Origin: Brassica napus
Lineage: Eukaryota; Streptophyta; Magnoliopsida; Brassicales; Brassicaceae
Reading direction: 5' to 3'
Assembly (NCBI RefSeq): GCF_020379485.1
Contig: NC_063448.1
Span: forward strand, 44,897,218 to 44,961,217
Length of the DNA stretch: 64,000 nt
Both the position numbers and the translations under genes were made by a program. A model generated the notes under the pieces. The model saw only the letters and a list, made by a program, of their open reading frames with translations, had not been told where the DNA came from and did not search any database. Of the stretch, positions 1-10,542 are shown one piece after another; the stretch's first letter is position 1, and each line of letters opens with the position of its first letter.

Positions 1-863
1 GTTAGAAATAATTTTAAAATAGTTTGTGTGACTACCAAATAATTGTCTTACTGTTTTTGTAACTTAATCTTTATGGGTTTTTAAGGAAATTATATGCACT
101 ATTTTGAATGCTTGGCGTTAATATATATGTGATTACGTATAAATAGAACTGTTGAGGGTTTTCATTTATCCTCGTTTTAGTTTTTGAACTATTAAATAGA
201 CGTAAATTAATATATATGATTTATACATTAGCAGTATTATGACTGACTTTTTTTTCTTTACCGTAAGTTGCCAATGAGTTGCTGTAGTTTGTGAAGTTAT
301 TGAAACTGTGCAGTAGATGTGAGCAGAATTGTATATCATGTGTTTTGTGGGTTTTTTTTGGTAAACCTTTGATCGCTTTGTGTGGCTAGAACGGGTTACG
401 TTGTGGTGAGTTTATGAATTTTTTATTTTGTGTTCAAATGACTTATCTCGAAGGTATGATTATATGTTTGCTGTTTCTCTGAATTTGTTTGAAAAAAAAT
501 GTTTGTGGTTTTATATATGTTACAGTTAGTTTATTGTTTTGGTGGTTTTTTGGGTGCGAGGGAATGCTATTTTAAATATTATAGAGTTTGCAAGTGAAAT
601 TACATCTACTATAAAATTTTAAAATAGAAAAGGCTTACATGTCTTTATTTTAAATGTTTTTCTTGTTTAGGCTGTAAGCCTGTAATCTTCATTCCTCAAG
701 TCATAGAGTAAAAAATCTTGTTTACATGACTCACGTTTATGCATTATTGACGTTAAACTTTACTGATCTATAAAGTTGGAGATATTGGTAATTAAGTAAA
801 GACATGTTAACGCTTCTTTTATTATCTAAAGTCATAGTAATTTTAGCACCAGTAAAAAATAGG
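1..863. other. AT-rich non-coding DNA
   Basis: No open reading frame, RNA gene or clear terminal repeat is visible. The stretch is probably the distal part of the minus-strand Helitron whose 5' end lies at 3892. I could not find its CTRR terminus with a preceding hairpin here, so the edge of that element is unknown and may lie outside the window. Confidence 0.5.
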
Positions 864-1810
864 TTACAGCAAATCATAGAGACAACCAAAGTTTGAAGTA
901 GAGAAAACATGTGGAATAGACAATTGAAATGAAACGAAAGCTAAGTGGGATTGAAATGTAAAGAGGTCTTCACTGATTGCTGACACAGTGAACGTATGGT
1001 GATTTGGAGTGAAATTGTAAGGAGTCAAGTAGATGAAAAACGTATTCATTGCCAGCTAGCTCCTCAAGACATTTTGGTAGCTCCATTTCCTCACCGCTAC
1101 TCATCTGAATTAGGTTGGGGGTTTGTGGGACTTCAGAATAAACAATTATATACAATCATCTGAACTATGAAAGAAAAACGTACCTCTTTAAGACCCAGAC
1201 TTGCAGCCTCTTTTTGATGAGTTTCATCGTCTCTCTGTCGAAGACCACAAAAATGGCACTATCCACGAAACCTGGATCTGGAGGACGTGAATTGTTAGAA
1301 TATATTTAGTCCTGAACGAAAAACCTGATCTGCAAATCCAATACATATCACATAATTCAGGTACTATGTTCAACAACTGAAAGGAAAAAATATAAAGAAA
1401 AATTGTACGTTTATATTGGTTGGTGATGGATCTAACTCGAGCAAATACTTTGAGTTCATCGAAAGCAACAACCTGTTCAGTAAACAATAGATTAATTAGC
1501 AATGACTACAGCTTTATAATCAAATAGATCACAAAGCGTCAATGAAGGAGACTGGAACCAGCATCAAAACTTACAACATAATTTTCTGCATCCTCTATCC
1601 CGAATAAAGTGAAGAATGGCATGGGAGGTTTTTATAGCGAAATATATAACCATCAAGTGCAAGAAAAAGGTAAACATGTTAAGATAAAAGCTAAATAGCT
1701 AATTCTATCAGGCAAGATTCAACATCGAAAAATACCTTTGATATAAACCTTCTTGCAAAATAATCAGTCTGAAGTCATCAGTCTTGACAAAGATCATATC
1801 CTCACCAAGG
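864..1810 (-). pseudogene. Replication protein A (RPA1)-like OB-fold gene remnant
   Basis: Several exon-like pieces on the minus strand match the RPA70/RPA1-like proteins that Brassicaceae Helitrons often carry. About 1105-1040 reads as a stretch containing ELPKCLEELAGNEYVFH. It is followed, in another frame, by LTPYNFTPNHHTFTVSAISED at about 1030-965, so a frameshift lies near 1035. A further exon at about 1270-1187 reads DPGFVDSAIFVVFDRE and ends in a GT donor. Another exon-like piece at about 1810-1745 reads LGEDMIFVKTDDFRLI, which I place here only by position. The FTPNHHTFT motif resembles the C-terminal OB fold of RPA1, which binds single-stranded DNA. With frames shifted and exons scattered, the gene is not functional. 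It lies inside the Helitron ending at 3892, which fits known Helitron gene content. Family assignment is from motif memory. Confidence 0.55.
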
Positions 1811-2780
1811 AAGGAAAACCAAAAGTAGGATTAAATCATTATCAGGAAAAGAATAATCAAAACTGAAAAAGATACAAAATGATGTGACAGAAATATGGAA
1901 GCTAGCTCCACATGCATAAAGCCACATACATTGCTGACGCTCCCACGACGTCTATCACCCCACCCCCGCCACAACCACTACCAGCACCACAAAATAGGCC
2001 ACCATGCCAGCTCTTGTTAACCCCCAAAGCATTTCCTGTAATGTTTTTTTCCATCTCACCAATGATTTACTATCAGTTAGTGAAACTTATGACAGCTTTT
2101 AAAACACAACCCAATAAAGGGAAGCATAATCTTGCTGAGACCAAGGATATAAAGAAAACTTGTATAATATTGATGTTTGAGAAAGAGAAACCTTTCATCG
2201 GCCTTAGTCTTCATTTTTTTCTGCTCCTCTTTAGCCATGCTTCTACTATCACACACTCTGAGACAGATCAACACTGATTGATAAAACATTGCAGATGATC
2301 TCACTTATACTAAGTTTTTGAAATATTGTTACCAGTTAATCAACCAAAATAAACCTATTCACAACCTATTCCCCATTTAAATTTCTCAAACATTTAATTG
2401 TGGCTTGAATATCACAGCTTAGATATATATGACTCTACATATGTGTGTTGCTAATAAATGTTAAGAAACTTCGTCTCTGTAAGAGGACTGAAACTTGAGA
2501 TGCGTAAATATGGAGATTCAAACCAACATAAAAGGGGAACAAAATCCACAAACTGAAAAAACAATCAAAGAGATATGAAGTTTTCTTACCTTAAACAACC
2601 TATGTGAGAGCAGATAAATCTTGGGTCCGTTTTGGTCAACAATCTACAGTGTATAACAAAACAGAGAAATTTCAATCAAAAACGTTTTGAAAATCCTATA
2701 GTCACAGTACCAATTCCAAATATTAAAAGAAGGAATTAACATACGAATCAGTTGTTTAATGTTGAGATCTATATTACCCC
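1811..2780. other. Intron-like AT-rich DNA, no gene recognised
   Basis: Only short unconvincing frames occur here. The composition resembles introns of the degraded minus-strand genes on either side. I see no RNA gene or repeat. Confidence 0.4.
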
Positions 2781-2958
2781 TAAGATTCGATCGAATGTTC
2801 TCTCCACCGCTTTGCACCACGGCTCCACTTTCTTCTTCCTGATCTCTTCTTCCAAAACCGGTCTGAATACTTTGGAGTTCTTTGACCTCTCTCCTGACTC
2901 AAATATGTCTTCTTCCTTCCAGAATCAAACGGCCAGTCCAGCTGCATAGGCAGCTCCA
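2781..2958 (-). pseudogene. Glycerol kinase C-terminal fragment (GLI1/NHO1-like)
   Basis: Read on the minus strand, one frame gives GAAYAAGLAV, then a TGA stop, then FWKEEDIFESGERSKNSKVF and a segment ending WCKAVERTFDRIL. This resembles the last about 58 residues of plant glycerol kinase (FGGY family, Arabidopsis GLI1/NHO1), which phosphorylates glycerol to glycerol-3-phosphate in the cytosol. In the intact family the stop position is a glycine (GGA to TGA). Only the C-terminal exon is present and neither the ATP-binding nor the substrate domain is visible. The fragment sits between an RPA-like remnant and a YGGT fragment, all on the minus strand inside a Helitron, so it is best read as a captured gene piece rather than a decayed resident gene. 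Confidence 0.75.
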
Positions 2959-3234
2959 AATATTTTGCATTAACTAAAACGTTTGTCAACATGGTTTTTA
3001 AGTTTAAATATAAACTTACCTCCAAATATTTTTGGGTTAACAGTAGTGTCCACCATGACAGATTGGGGGTTAGGAGACCACTAAACATTGATGCAGCATC
3101 CTCCCATAAAGACAAGTAGACCACTGTCGTGCCGTTATGTGAGTATTAAAAACTTATTACAATAAGGATGTAATGGTGGAAAGCTATCAAAAAATTAGAG
3201 TCATTGGTGGACTCAAAGCATAAAAAGCAAGTAA

Positions 3235-3656
3235 AGGGCTAAGCGTACCAAAGACGAAAGGGATAATGTTCCTGAAGAGATTGAGGTAAAGGATCACATA
3301 GATCTCTAATGGCAGACAAAGGCTGGCGATCCCAAGGAATGTTGGGGGAACCAATTCAGCAAAACTCTAACCATCAGTACACTGTAGATATCTAGCCCCT
3401 TGGATAAACCGGCCGCAACCACCGTCAACGGCATGTTGAGATAACCAGCAGGACCGGAGATTCAGATAGAAGCTTGGATCTGTGGAGATAAGGTTACCAC
3501 AGCGGTGGAGAGTTTCTGGATAAGGGCTTTGGTTACGACTCCGGCAAGGATCGCGAGGGTCGTGATTGCTTTGATTGAGTCGGAGAAGGGAAATTGAGAA
3601 GATGGTTTAGCGAAGAGTGTTGGAGATGTGGAGGAGGCGGCATTAAACGATAACAT
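3235..3656 (-). pseudogene. YGGT-family (YLMG1-type) chloroplast protein fragment
   Basis: The minus strand reads from an ATG at 3656 through FSDSIKAITTLAILAGVV and STAVVTLSPQIQASI, then a TGA stop near 3465. It continues in the same frame as GYLNMPLTVVAAGLSKGLDI and VLMVRVLLNWFP. A one-base insertion in a run of five C (plus-strand G run near 3345) shifts the frame before NIPWDRQPLSAIRDLCDP. A second one-base insertion interrupts DPYLNLFRNIIP near 3290. These motifs are the YGGT/YlmG signature of the YLMG1 proteins, which act in chloroplast nucleoid partitioning. One stop and two frameshifts make it a pseudogene. It lies next to a glycerol kinase fragment on the same strand within a Helitron, consistent with capture. 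Confidence 0.75.
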
Positions 3657-3852
3657 TTATTGGACACATAAAGAGAAATACGTTGAACAATAGAGAAAAC
3701 TAAGAGTTTAGAGACGAATTCATTGTCTTTACTGTGAAAGATTAGAGGAAACGGCGCGGATGGAAGAGACGAAGTACGATGAAACCGAAGTCGAAACAAA
3801 ACAAAAATGAATGACCAAACCAAACGTGGACCCCACAAACGTAAACATATGT

Positions 3853-3860
3853 CCACGTGG
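3853..3860. promoter_or_regulatory. Perfect G-box CCACGTGG upstream of the PERK gene
   Basis: An 8 bp palindrome with a CACGTG core, the binding site of plant bZIP and bHLH/PIF factors, lies about 325 bp upstream of the PERK start codon. It falls within the terminal 40 bp of the Helitron, so the site was brought in by the transposon. Regulatory use is inference. Confidence 0.4.
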
Positions 3861-4184
3861 AGAGACTAAAAACTCTTCTATTATAATATAGATTTTTTTT
3901 TCTTTTGCAAATATAGTTGAAGGTGCATAATCTGCATGGCTGTATTAAACCCCAAATATAGACCCTACAAAAAGAAGAATTTATTAGGAATTAGCAATTC
4001 AGAAAATCAAAAAAAAAAACGAAAACCAAAAAAATCTCTTAAAATTAGAATTTGGAACACACACAATGAGTTTTTTGTGTTTCTATTTCTTCAATTTTCA
4101 TCTCTCTCTTACGAAAATCTTAAAGAGGGAGCTTCCAGATAATTAAAAGAAATATTTTTTTAAAAAGGAACATCCAAAGAGATT

Positions 4185-7125
4185 ATGGCGGAGGGGCAAT
4201 CCGACAGCAACAACAATCAACAGCAATCTCCTCCTTCTCCTAATTCCTCCTCCTCCGCTCCTCCTTCACCACCTTCTTCAGACTCACAACCTCCACCATC
4301 ACAACAACAAGGAAACAACAACAATGGTGGAAACAATGATAACAACAACAAGAATGGTAATAACAACAATGGTGGAAACAATGACAACAACAACAACAAT
4401 GGCAATAACAACAATGGTGGAAACAATGACAACAACAACAGCAATGGTAATAACAACAATGATGGCAATAATGGTAACAAAAACAATGGCAACAATGGTA
4501 ATAACAACAAGGGGAATAACAATGACAACAACAACAACAACAAGGGGAATAATAATAGCAACAAAAACAATAACGGAGGAAGCAAAAACCGTTCGCCTCC
4601 GCCTCCTTCTAAAAATTCCGGCCGTAACTCTCCTCCGAAATCTCTGTCTCCTCCTAAATCAAGCCGTGGTGGCTCTAAATCCTCACGTAACGACACACCC
4701 AACATGGGTGCTATTATAGGAATTGCAGCTTCTGCTGGATTGTTGCTTCTTGTCATGATCTTGTTCTGCGTCTGTTGTTGTCGTAAGAAGAAGAAAAAGA
4801 AGAATCAAATGCCTTACTATGCAAGCAACGGTTTCAACGGTAAGACTATATTGGTCAACACCAAGTCACTAACCTCAACCCTAGTTTGTCCTTGTTTAGA
4901 ACTATTTCTTGTGCACCAAGCTACTTGAATTAATAACCTAACACATTAAAATCTTCTTACCTTCAAACCACAGTTGTAAGTTTGTGGGTTTCACATCTCA
5001 TGGGAACTTGATTCTCAGGCAGAGTTTTACATATTTGAATATTATGATCTATTGTGGAAAACTATTAAAATTTGTTTATTGTCACCCAAGAAACAAGGGG
5101 AAAACTAAGTCTTTTTTTTTACCTTAGGTGCGAGTGGCCAAAACCAACAACAGCAACAACAATACAATAACCAAAGCGATCATGTAATGAACGTAGGGAA
5201 CAACAACTGGATGAATTCACCTCCTCCACCACCTCCTGGAACCTGGCAACCGACGCAACCAATGCCCGTCTCAGGCGGTCTTAACAGCAGCGACATGAGC
5301 TCAAACTACTCAGGCCCACACGGTCCAGCTCTACCACCACCACACCCTTCAGTGGCTCTAGGTTTCAACCAGAGCACATTCACCTACGACGAGCTAGCCG
5401 CAGCAACACAAGGCTTCTCTCAAGCGAGATTGTTAGGGCAAGGCGGGTTCGGGTACGTTCACAAGGGGATACTTCCCAATGGGAAAGAGATCGCTGTGAA
5501 GAGTCTTAAAGCAGGAAGCGGACAAGGAGAGCGAGAGTTTCAGGCTGAGGTGGATATCATTAGCCGAGTTCATCATCGGTTTCTTGTGTCTCTTGTTGGT
5601 TATTGTATTGCAGGAGGGCAGAGGATGTTGGTTTATGAGTTTTTGCCTAATGACACGCTTGAGTTTCATCTCCATGGTAAAAGTGGTGTTATTCTTGGTT
5701 GGACTACAAGGCTCAGGATTGCTTTGGGATCAGCTAAAGGGCTTGCTTACTTACATGAAGATTGTGAGTCAAAAACAAAAACTCTTATATATTTGATCTT
5801 TTCTAGGTTTAACTAGAGATGTAATCAAATTTTGTGTAATCAGGTCATCCGAAGATCATTCATCGAGACATTAAAGCTTCAAATATTCTTCTTGATGAAT
5901 CCTTTGAAGCCAAGGTATGCTTATGATTAGGCATGCGGCTTATAACGGACCAAACTAACCAAAATTATCCGAAATTTCAAACCAAAATAACCGTCACAAC
6001 CAAAATAATCCAAATTTAACCAAAACTTTAACAAAAATATAATCCAAAGCAAAAACTTCAGTTAGTTTGGTAAAAAAATTTTAAAAAAATGAACTATCCG
6101 AATACCGAACCAAACTGTTTTTGGTTCAATTCGGCAAGATTTTGGTCGAACCAAACTACTAGAATTCAAACTACCCGAACCCGCATACCTGATTATGATC
6201 TTGAATTACAGTGCTTTCAGACTCTGTGTTTCTTTATAACTGGACTGGTTTAAATCTTCAGGTTGCAGACTTTGGGTTAGCCAAGCTATCTCAGGACAAT
6301 GTTACACATGTGTCCACTCGTATCATGGGAACATTCGGGTAATAAAGAAACGCTAAACCAGCTGATGAAAGATCTCACTCAAGAATCTTTTTCTCTAAAT
6401 AAGAATCTCTTGTGCTTGAATCAAATGGCAGGTACTTAGCTCCAGAGTATGCGTCAAGCGGGAAACTAACAGATAGATCAGATGTTTTCTCCTTTGGAGT
6501 GATGCTTCTAGAGCTCATTACCGGACGCAGACCTGTTGATCTCACTGGTGAAATGGAAGACAGCTTGGTTGATTGGGTCAGTACCATATTATATACAATC
6601 ATCATGTAGCTATGGTCTTTGTGGCCTAATGATCTGTACAAACTATGTTTACTTTCTTAAACAGGCAAGACCCTTATGCATAAACGCAGCTCAAGACGGA
6701 GACTACAGTGAACTAGCTGATCCACGCCTCGAGAACGAATACGAGCCTAATGAGATGGCACGAATGGTGGCTTGTGCCGCTGCAGCCGTCAGACACTCAG
6801 CTAGACGCAGGCCTAAGATGAGCCAGGTGAAAAGTCTTTAACAACAAAAGTGAATCATATCACAAATGGGTAAACGTTCTGAGTGGCTTTATGATTCTAA
6901 CAGATTGTTCGAGCTCTGGAGGGAGATGCATCGCTAGACGATCTAAACGAAGGAGGGAAACCTGGACAGAGCTCTAACCTCGCGAGGGGATCAAGCTCGG
7001 ACTATGAATCGAGCACTTACAGTGCTGATATGAGGAAGTTCAGGAAAACAGCGTTGGACAGCCAAGAGTACGGTGCAAGCAGTGAGTATGGAAACACGAA
7101 CGAGTACGAGCAGCGACGAAATTAG
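4185..7125 (+). CDS. PERK6: Proline-rich extensin-like receptor kinase, PERK6-like (7 exons)
   Basis: Plasma-membrane receptor-like serine/threonine kinase with an extensin-like outer domain thought to sense the cell wall. Exons with GT-AG junctions are 4185-4839, 5128-5763, 5844-5914, 6262-6338, 6432-6576, 6665-6826 and 6904-7125. They join in frame to 655 codons plus TAG. Residues 1-170 are Ser/Pro-rich and then Asn/Gly-rich; a membrane helix ([15 protein letters not shown]) at about 174-198 is followed by a Lys run. The kinase domain begins at about 303: glycine loop [12 protein letters not shown] near 320, catalytic Lys in IAVKSL near 340, HRDIKASN near 437, DFGLAKL near 457, and GYLAPEY where most relatives have GYMAPEY. 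All catalytic residues are present, so it should be active. Neighbouring genes match those of Arabidopsis At3g18810 (PERK6), which decides between close paralogues such as PERK7. Confidence 0.9.
4300..4575 (+). repeat. Asn/Gly codon repeat in PERK exon 1
   Basis: Imperfect tandem copies of an AAYAACAACAATGGTGGAAA-like unit encode [12 protein letters not shown] blocks in the extracellular domain. The repeat is a trinucleotide-slippage type and probably varies in length between alleles. The opposite strand shows long Leu-rich frames here that are only shadows. Confidence 0.8.
5930..6195. repeat. AACCAAA/ACCGAAC-rich repeat in PERK intron 3
   Basis: The intron between 5915 and 6261 holds a run of related AACCAAAAT and CCGAACCAAAC words, unlike the other short introns of this gene. 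It looks like an inserted low-complexity repeat common in Brassicaceae. No termini or target duplication could be resolved. The splice sites are intact around it. Confidence 0.4.
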
Positions 7126-7576
7126 TAGAGGAGGAGTAACATAACAACTACTAGACAAGAGCTTTGACTTAGCTTTTTAGATTCAAGCAAGCAACCAACC
7201 TTTCTCTGTTTATGTTTTGTTTCCTTATGAAACACTTTACAACTCTTTTATTTTTATTTTTTGTCAGATTCTGACCGTTGTGCATTTACGTTTGTGTCTG
7301 CATGAAGAAAGATACAATCTTTTGATTGTGATTAATTGATTATTTAATTCTAAATGCTCTGCTAGTGTTTGAAACATGAGATGAACAAAGAGAGCAATGT
7401 AGCTCAAGACTTGAATTCAGATTCAAAGTTTCGAACTTTTCGTGATCCCTTCTTTCTACATCAAGCTGAAGACTTGGGTTCGTGAAAAGATTCGAACTTT
7501 TTGTGATCCCTTCTAAGCTGAAGACTAACGAATGATAAGAAGCAGAAGGGTAATGTAAAAAATAACGAAATAGCCA
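7126..7576. other. Convergent intergenic region
   Basis: This is the shared 3' space of the PERK gene (+) and the membrane protein gene (-). AT-rich poly(A)-signal-like words occur, and a direct repeat of TTCGAACTTTT.GTGATCCCTTCT occurs at about 7432 and 7492. No gene is seen. Confidence 0.5.
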
Positions 7577-8179
7577 CTAGAAACAGAGGATGACAACAGA
7601 GAAGGAGATCATGAAAGTGTAAAGAAGGATCAAGAACCCAAAGTAGAGAGCCCAGTTTCTCTTAAACTTGCCAAAGTAGCTATCCGGTGGCTCCTGATAC
7701 GGAACTTCCAGATCCCAAGCAGCAGCGGAGGCTGAGACCTCGTCTTCTCCGCCGCCACCGAGGCAGAAATCTCCCGCGGCTATGCGCGACTTGATGAAAC
7801 GGAGCTTGTGCGTGGCGAGGCCGAGAGTGAGCTTGTGGCAGCGGCGCTGGTACTTGAAGCCGTTGATGCAGCGGAGGGTTTGAGCTACGGAGACGTAGAA
7901 GAAGAGATGGGAGAAGGAGAGGAGGACGATTGGCGCCCAGCAGTGGCGGCAGCGGAGACGGCCTGAGGGCTGTGAGAGGGAGAAGAAGATGAGGGCGAGG
8001 AAGATGAAGAAGAGCTGGAATAGCTTGTGGAGCTTCTTCTTCTGGTGGTCGATGGCTCGTTTTTTCTCTAGAGTTTTCTCGAAGTGGAGCTGGATTATGG
8101 TGTTTAGGGCTTGGAGAGCTGTCTCTTTGGGGATGAATGGTTGGTTCTGCTGGTCAGTCTCGTCCTCGTAGTCCGCCAT
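7577..8179 (-). CDS. Conserved plant membrane protein of unknown function (At3g18800-like)
   Basis: Single-exon gene of 200 residues starting MADYEDETDQQNQPF. The N-terminal 50 residues are charged and helical. Hydrophobic segments lie at about 52-70, 80-100 and 176-200, so the protein is probably membrane-embedded with its C-terminus ending in the last helix. Cys and basic residues cluster between (RLRCRHC, RRCHKL), and a short Gly/Asp/Glu linker sits near 141-148. I know no enzymatic domain here. Its place between PERK6 and ISY1 and on the opposite strand to PERK matches Arabidopsis At3g18800, annotated only as a transmembrane protein. The 5' leader at 8180-8240 has GA-rich stretches typical of plant 5'UTRs. 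Confidence 0.8.
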   Translation of the reverse strand: MADYEDETDQQNQPFIPKETALQALNTIIQLHFEKTLEKKRAIDHQKKKLHKLFQLFFIFLALIFFSLSQPSGRLRCRHCWAPIVLLSFSHLFFYVSVAQTLRCINGFKYQRRCHKLTLGLATHKLRFIKSRIAAGDFCLGGGGEDEVSASAAAWDLEVPYQEPPDSYFGKFKRNWALYFGFLILLYTFMISFSVVILCF

Positions 8180-8350
8180 TGGAGGAGGACTGAGAACTTG
8201 AGAAGAGAGACAAGAGTGCGTTTGTGTTGTGGAGAGAGAGAAAGAGAGTTTGGGATTGAGTGTGTGAACATGTGGGTGTGGTTCGTATCTCTAGACACAT
8301 TTGTATTATTACCATATCCAACATACATCTCATCTCAACGGTGTTATTAA

Positions 8351-9005
8351 TAAATGGAGTTTGGTTTTTGTCACAACAAGTCTTTTGAGAATAATAGTAA
8401 AGATTGTGTTCTCTGCCTGATAAAACATGGACAAATGCTAGTGGGTAGTTTCAACATGTTTCTGCATTTGTCTTAAACCAAAGACTGGATTTTCATTCCC
8501 ATTGTGATAAGGAAGAAAAAAAAGCCCATTCATTAAGTGATTGAGAAGTAATTCTGTGAGCGCAATGAAATTAAAATACAGACAGACTATAAAGTAGAGG
8601 TAGCATAAGAGAATAAGAGTTTGTTTCCAACATTATGTCCCCTCACTTTCTTCCATTGCTTCTTCATGTTGGGCACAGGGTTTGTCATCAGAAGAGCGCA
8701 GCTGAGTGGATTCAGCCTGAAAGGTGTATAAAGATTTATCAGTCTCACAGATTCATCAAAGTCAAAACAGTAGAGAAGAAGATAATCTGCATCTACAAAC
8801 TAGTCAAAGTGTTGTACTTGGCCATTGAAATAACAGTTAAACGCAAGTCTAAGCTCCATTCCATAAGAGTACTAATACTATGCCCAAAACCAAACCAATT
8901 ACTCATGAAGGATCTTTCAAGATCTAAGCTAATGTACTTGATAGAGACTCAGGAACTTCAAAAGAAGCTAAAACCTTTAAAGATATACTCACCTTGTTTC
9001 TCTAT
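8351..9005. other. Intergenic region and ISY1 3' flank
   Basis: This is the upstream space of the membrane protein gene and the 3' flank of ISY1. A 252-codon plus-strand frame begins at 8635 but runs into the antisense of ISY1, with Ser-rich translation, and is not a gene. No repeat or RNA gene is recognised. Confidence 0.5.
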
Positions 9006-9896
9006 CTATCTGTGGATGTTGAGCATGGCTTTAGCCTCCTTCTCCTGCTCAACCAAATCATCACTAGCATACTCTCTCAACAACTCCATCTTCTTCTTCT
9101 GCAGCACCATCTTCTCAATCTCCTTCTCATCAGGCAAGGGAACATGCACCACAAACTCCCTCTCCTTCTCCTCCTCTTTCTCCCTCTCCTTCCTCTCCTC
9201 CTCCACCACATCCTCCTCCTCCTCAAACAACACCTCCTTCGCAGCTCCAACGCTCACAACCTCCGCCGCCCCCTTCCTCGCCTCCTTCCTAACCTCATCC
9301 AGCCTCCGCCACTCCTCCACCTCCCTCCTCCTCATCTCCCCCTCCGCACTCCTCTCCAGCCCCTCCAACACCCCATCCTCCTCATCCCTATAACCATAGT
9401 AGCTAGCGTCTATCCTCTTATAGATATCATACCTCGTCCTCCTCTTCCTCAGCTCAGGCGGCTTCTCGAAAAGCTCTCTCACACCAGGAAGCTTCTTCGC
9501 CGCGCCGAAGTAACGGTAGCCAGGGCCACGTCCGCTAGTGTTGGGAACGTCGATGATGTTTCCTTCGAGATCCGTCATCTTCGCGCCGTGTCTGTTGTAA
9601 TTAGGACCTCCCAGCTCGACGATCCGTCGCTCCCAGTGCCATCTCTCTCTCAAGAGCTTGTTGATCTCGTCGTTGAGGTCGCGGAGGCGGTGCTCGCCTA
9701 GTCCTTCGTTCTGGATCTCGGCGACTTTGCGGCTGATCTCTCGCATGATTTGGTGCCTCCATTTGTCCGCGTCTGCGAGATCTCTGCACTCGGAGGCGAG
9801 GTAAGGTCGACGCTCCTTTGGTTTCTTGTTCTCGGACTCTTTCATGGTGACGAACCTGTTGAGCATCGACTGCGCTTTCTCCTCGTTACGAGCCAT
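9006..9896 (-). CDS. ISY1: Pre-mRNA splicing factor ISY1
   Basis: Intronless gene of 296 residues beginning MARNEEKAQSMLNRF, the conserved start of Isy1-family proteins. The family joins the NineTeen/Prp19-associated spliceosome around the catalytic steps. The N-terminal two thirds are the Isy1 domain, including RPYLASECRDLADADKWR and the helical segment EIQNEGLGEHRLRDLNDEIN, followed by NYNRHGAKMTDLEGN and the GPGYRYFGAAKKLPGVRELF block at about 125-146. The C-terminal third is a charged, Glu/Lys/Arg-rich coiled-coil-like tail ending EAKAMLNIHR. Length is close to the about 300 residues of Arabidopsis At3g18790. It lies in the expected syntenic place between ACT2 and At3g18800. Long frames on the other strand are shadows of its Glu-rich tail. 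Confidence 0.92.
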   Translation of the reverse strand: MARNEEKAQSMLNRFVTMKESENKKPKERRPYLASECRDLADADKWRHQIMREISRKVAEIQNEGLGEHRLRDLNDEINKLLRERWHWERRIVELGGPNYNRHGAKMTDLEGNIIDVPNTSGRGPGYRYFGAAKKLPGVRELFEKPPELRKRRTRYDIYKRIDASYYGYRDEEDGVLEGLERSAEGEMRRREVEEWRRLDEVRKEARKGAAEVVSVGAAKEVLFEEEEDVVEEERKEREKEEEKEREFVVHVPLPDEKEIEKMVLQKKKMELLREYASDDLVEQEKEAKAMLNIHR

Positions 9897-10327
9897 CTTG
9901 GATCTTCGGAGTTACGATTACAGTAGAAGAAGAAGTAAGTAGCAAGCGAATCGACTCTTCTGTAAGCTTGTTTCGATCTTAAACCCTAATTTGGAGGACC
10001 AAGGAGCGACGGGGAAGGGGACGAAGATAGATTTGAAGATGTGATAGTTCCGGGATACTAAATTTTTTTTTAGTTTCATCTTTTATTTTATCAATCCTAC
10101 GGCCCAGTTTACTAACCCATATTTCTTATTTACAAGGCCCGTTTATGGAGTAAGTGCTTGTATGACTTGGTTTGTTGTGAATTTCGGAATGAATAATTTA
10201 AAAGAAATTTGAGCATGTATTTAATACTAATAGTTAATGATTTCTTTTTAGGAATATTGAACACCTTTTCTGTTTTAGTGAACTTTGAAGAACAAGTTTT
10301 CTAATAATATATAGGATTTTTAACGTT
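9897..10327. other. ISY1 5' region and AT-rich spacer
   Basis: This carries the ISY1 leader, with TTAAACCCTAA-type telobox-like words (AAACCCTAA near 9982), common in promoters of plant housekeeping genes. From about 10060 onward it becomes AT-rich spacer. No gene is seen. Confidence 0.45.
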
Positions 10328-10516
10328 AAAACCCCTCAAGTATGTTTTTTTTTGGATAAAAACCCACAAACTAAGTATTGAACGAAAAAAACCCTAAACT
10401 AATTTTATTTAATGAATTAAACCATAACAGGTCATAATTATCATTACTACCGGTAAATCTTTAGTTTAGAAGTTTCTACATTAAGTAAACATAGTTGAGG
10501 TGTTTTACCATTTAAA
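10328..10516. repeat. Short MITE with AAACCCCTCAAGTATG-type ends
   Basis: The left end GTTAAAACCCCTCAAGTATG is matched by the inverse of AACATAGTTGAGGTGTTTTACC at about 10489-10510. The interior is short, with AAACCC words and no coding frame. It is therefore a small non-autonomous DNA element. The target duplication is not clear. Confidence 0.5.
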
Positions 10517-10542
10517 ATAAAATCAAAATCAAAATTTTATAA

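Larger units (their letters stand above)
864..3892 (-). mobile_element. Helitron (minus strand), 5' terminus at 3892
   Basis: Read on the minus strand, the element starts TCTATATTATAATAGAAGAG at 3892, preceded by A. This is the usual TC start and sequence style of Brassicaceae Helitrons, and the start of the plus-strand Helitron at 50920 is very similar (TCTATATTATAATGATTGAG). Inside are an RPA-like remnant and two unrelated gene fragments in the same orientation, typical of Helitron cargo. The CTRR 3' end was not found, so the low-coordinate limit given is only the extent of recognisable cargo. The element ends about 290 bp upstream of the PERK start codon and carries a CCACGTGG site at 3853-3860. 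Confidence 0.6.

Noticed and set aside
4217..4756. 179-codon minus-strand Leu-rich frame and a 131-codon Met/Thr-rich plus frame
   Set aside because: Both are shadows of the Asn/Gly codon repeats in PERK exon 1.
8635..9701. Two plus-strand frames of 235-252 codons
   Set aside because: They run antisense through the Glu/Lys-rich ISY1 coding region and show only Ser- or Leu-rich text.
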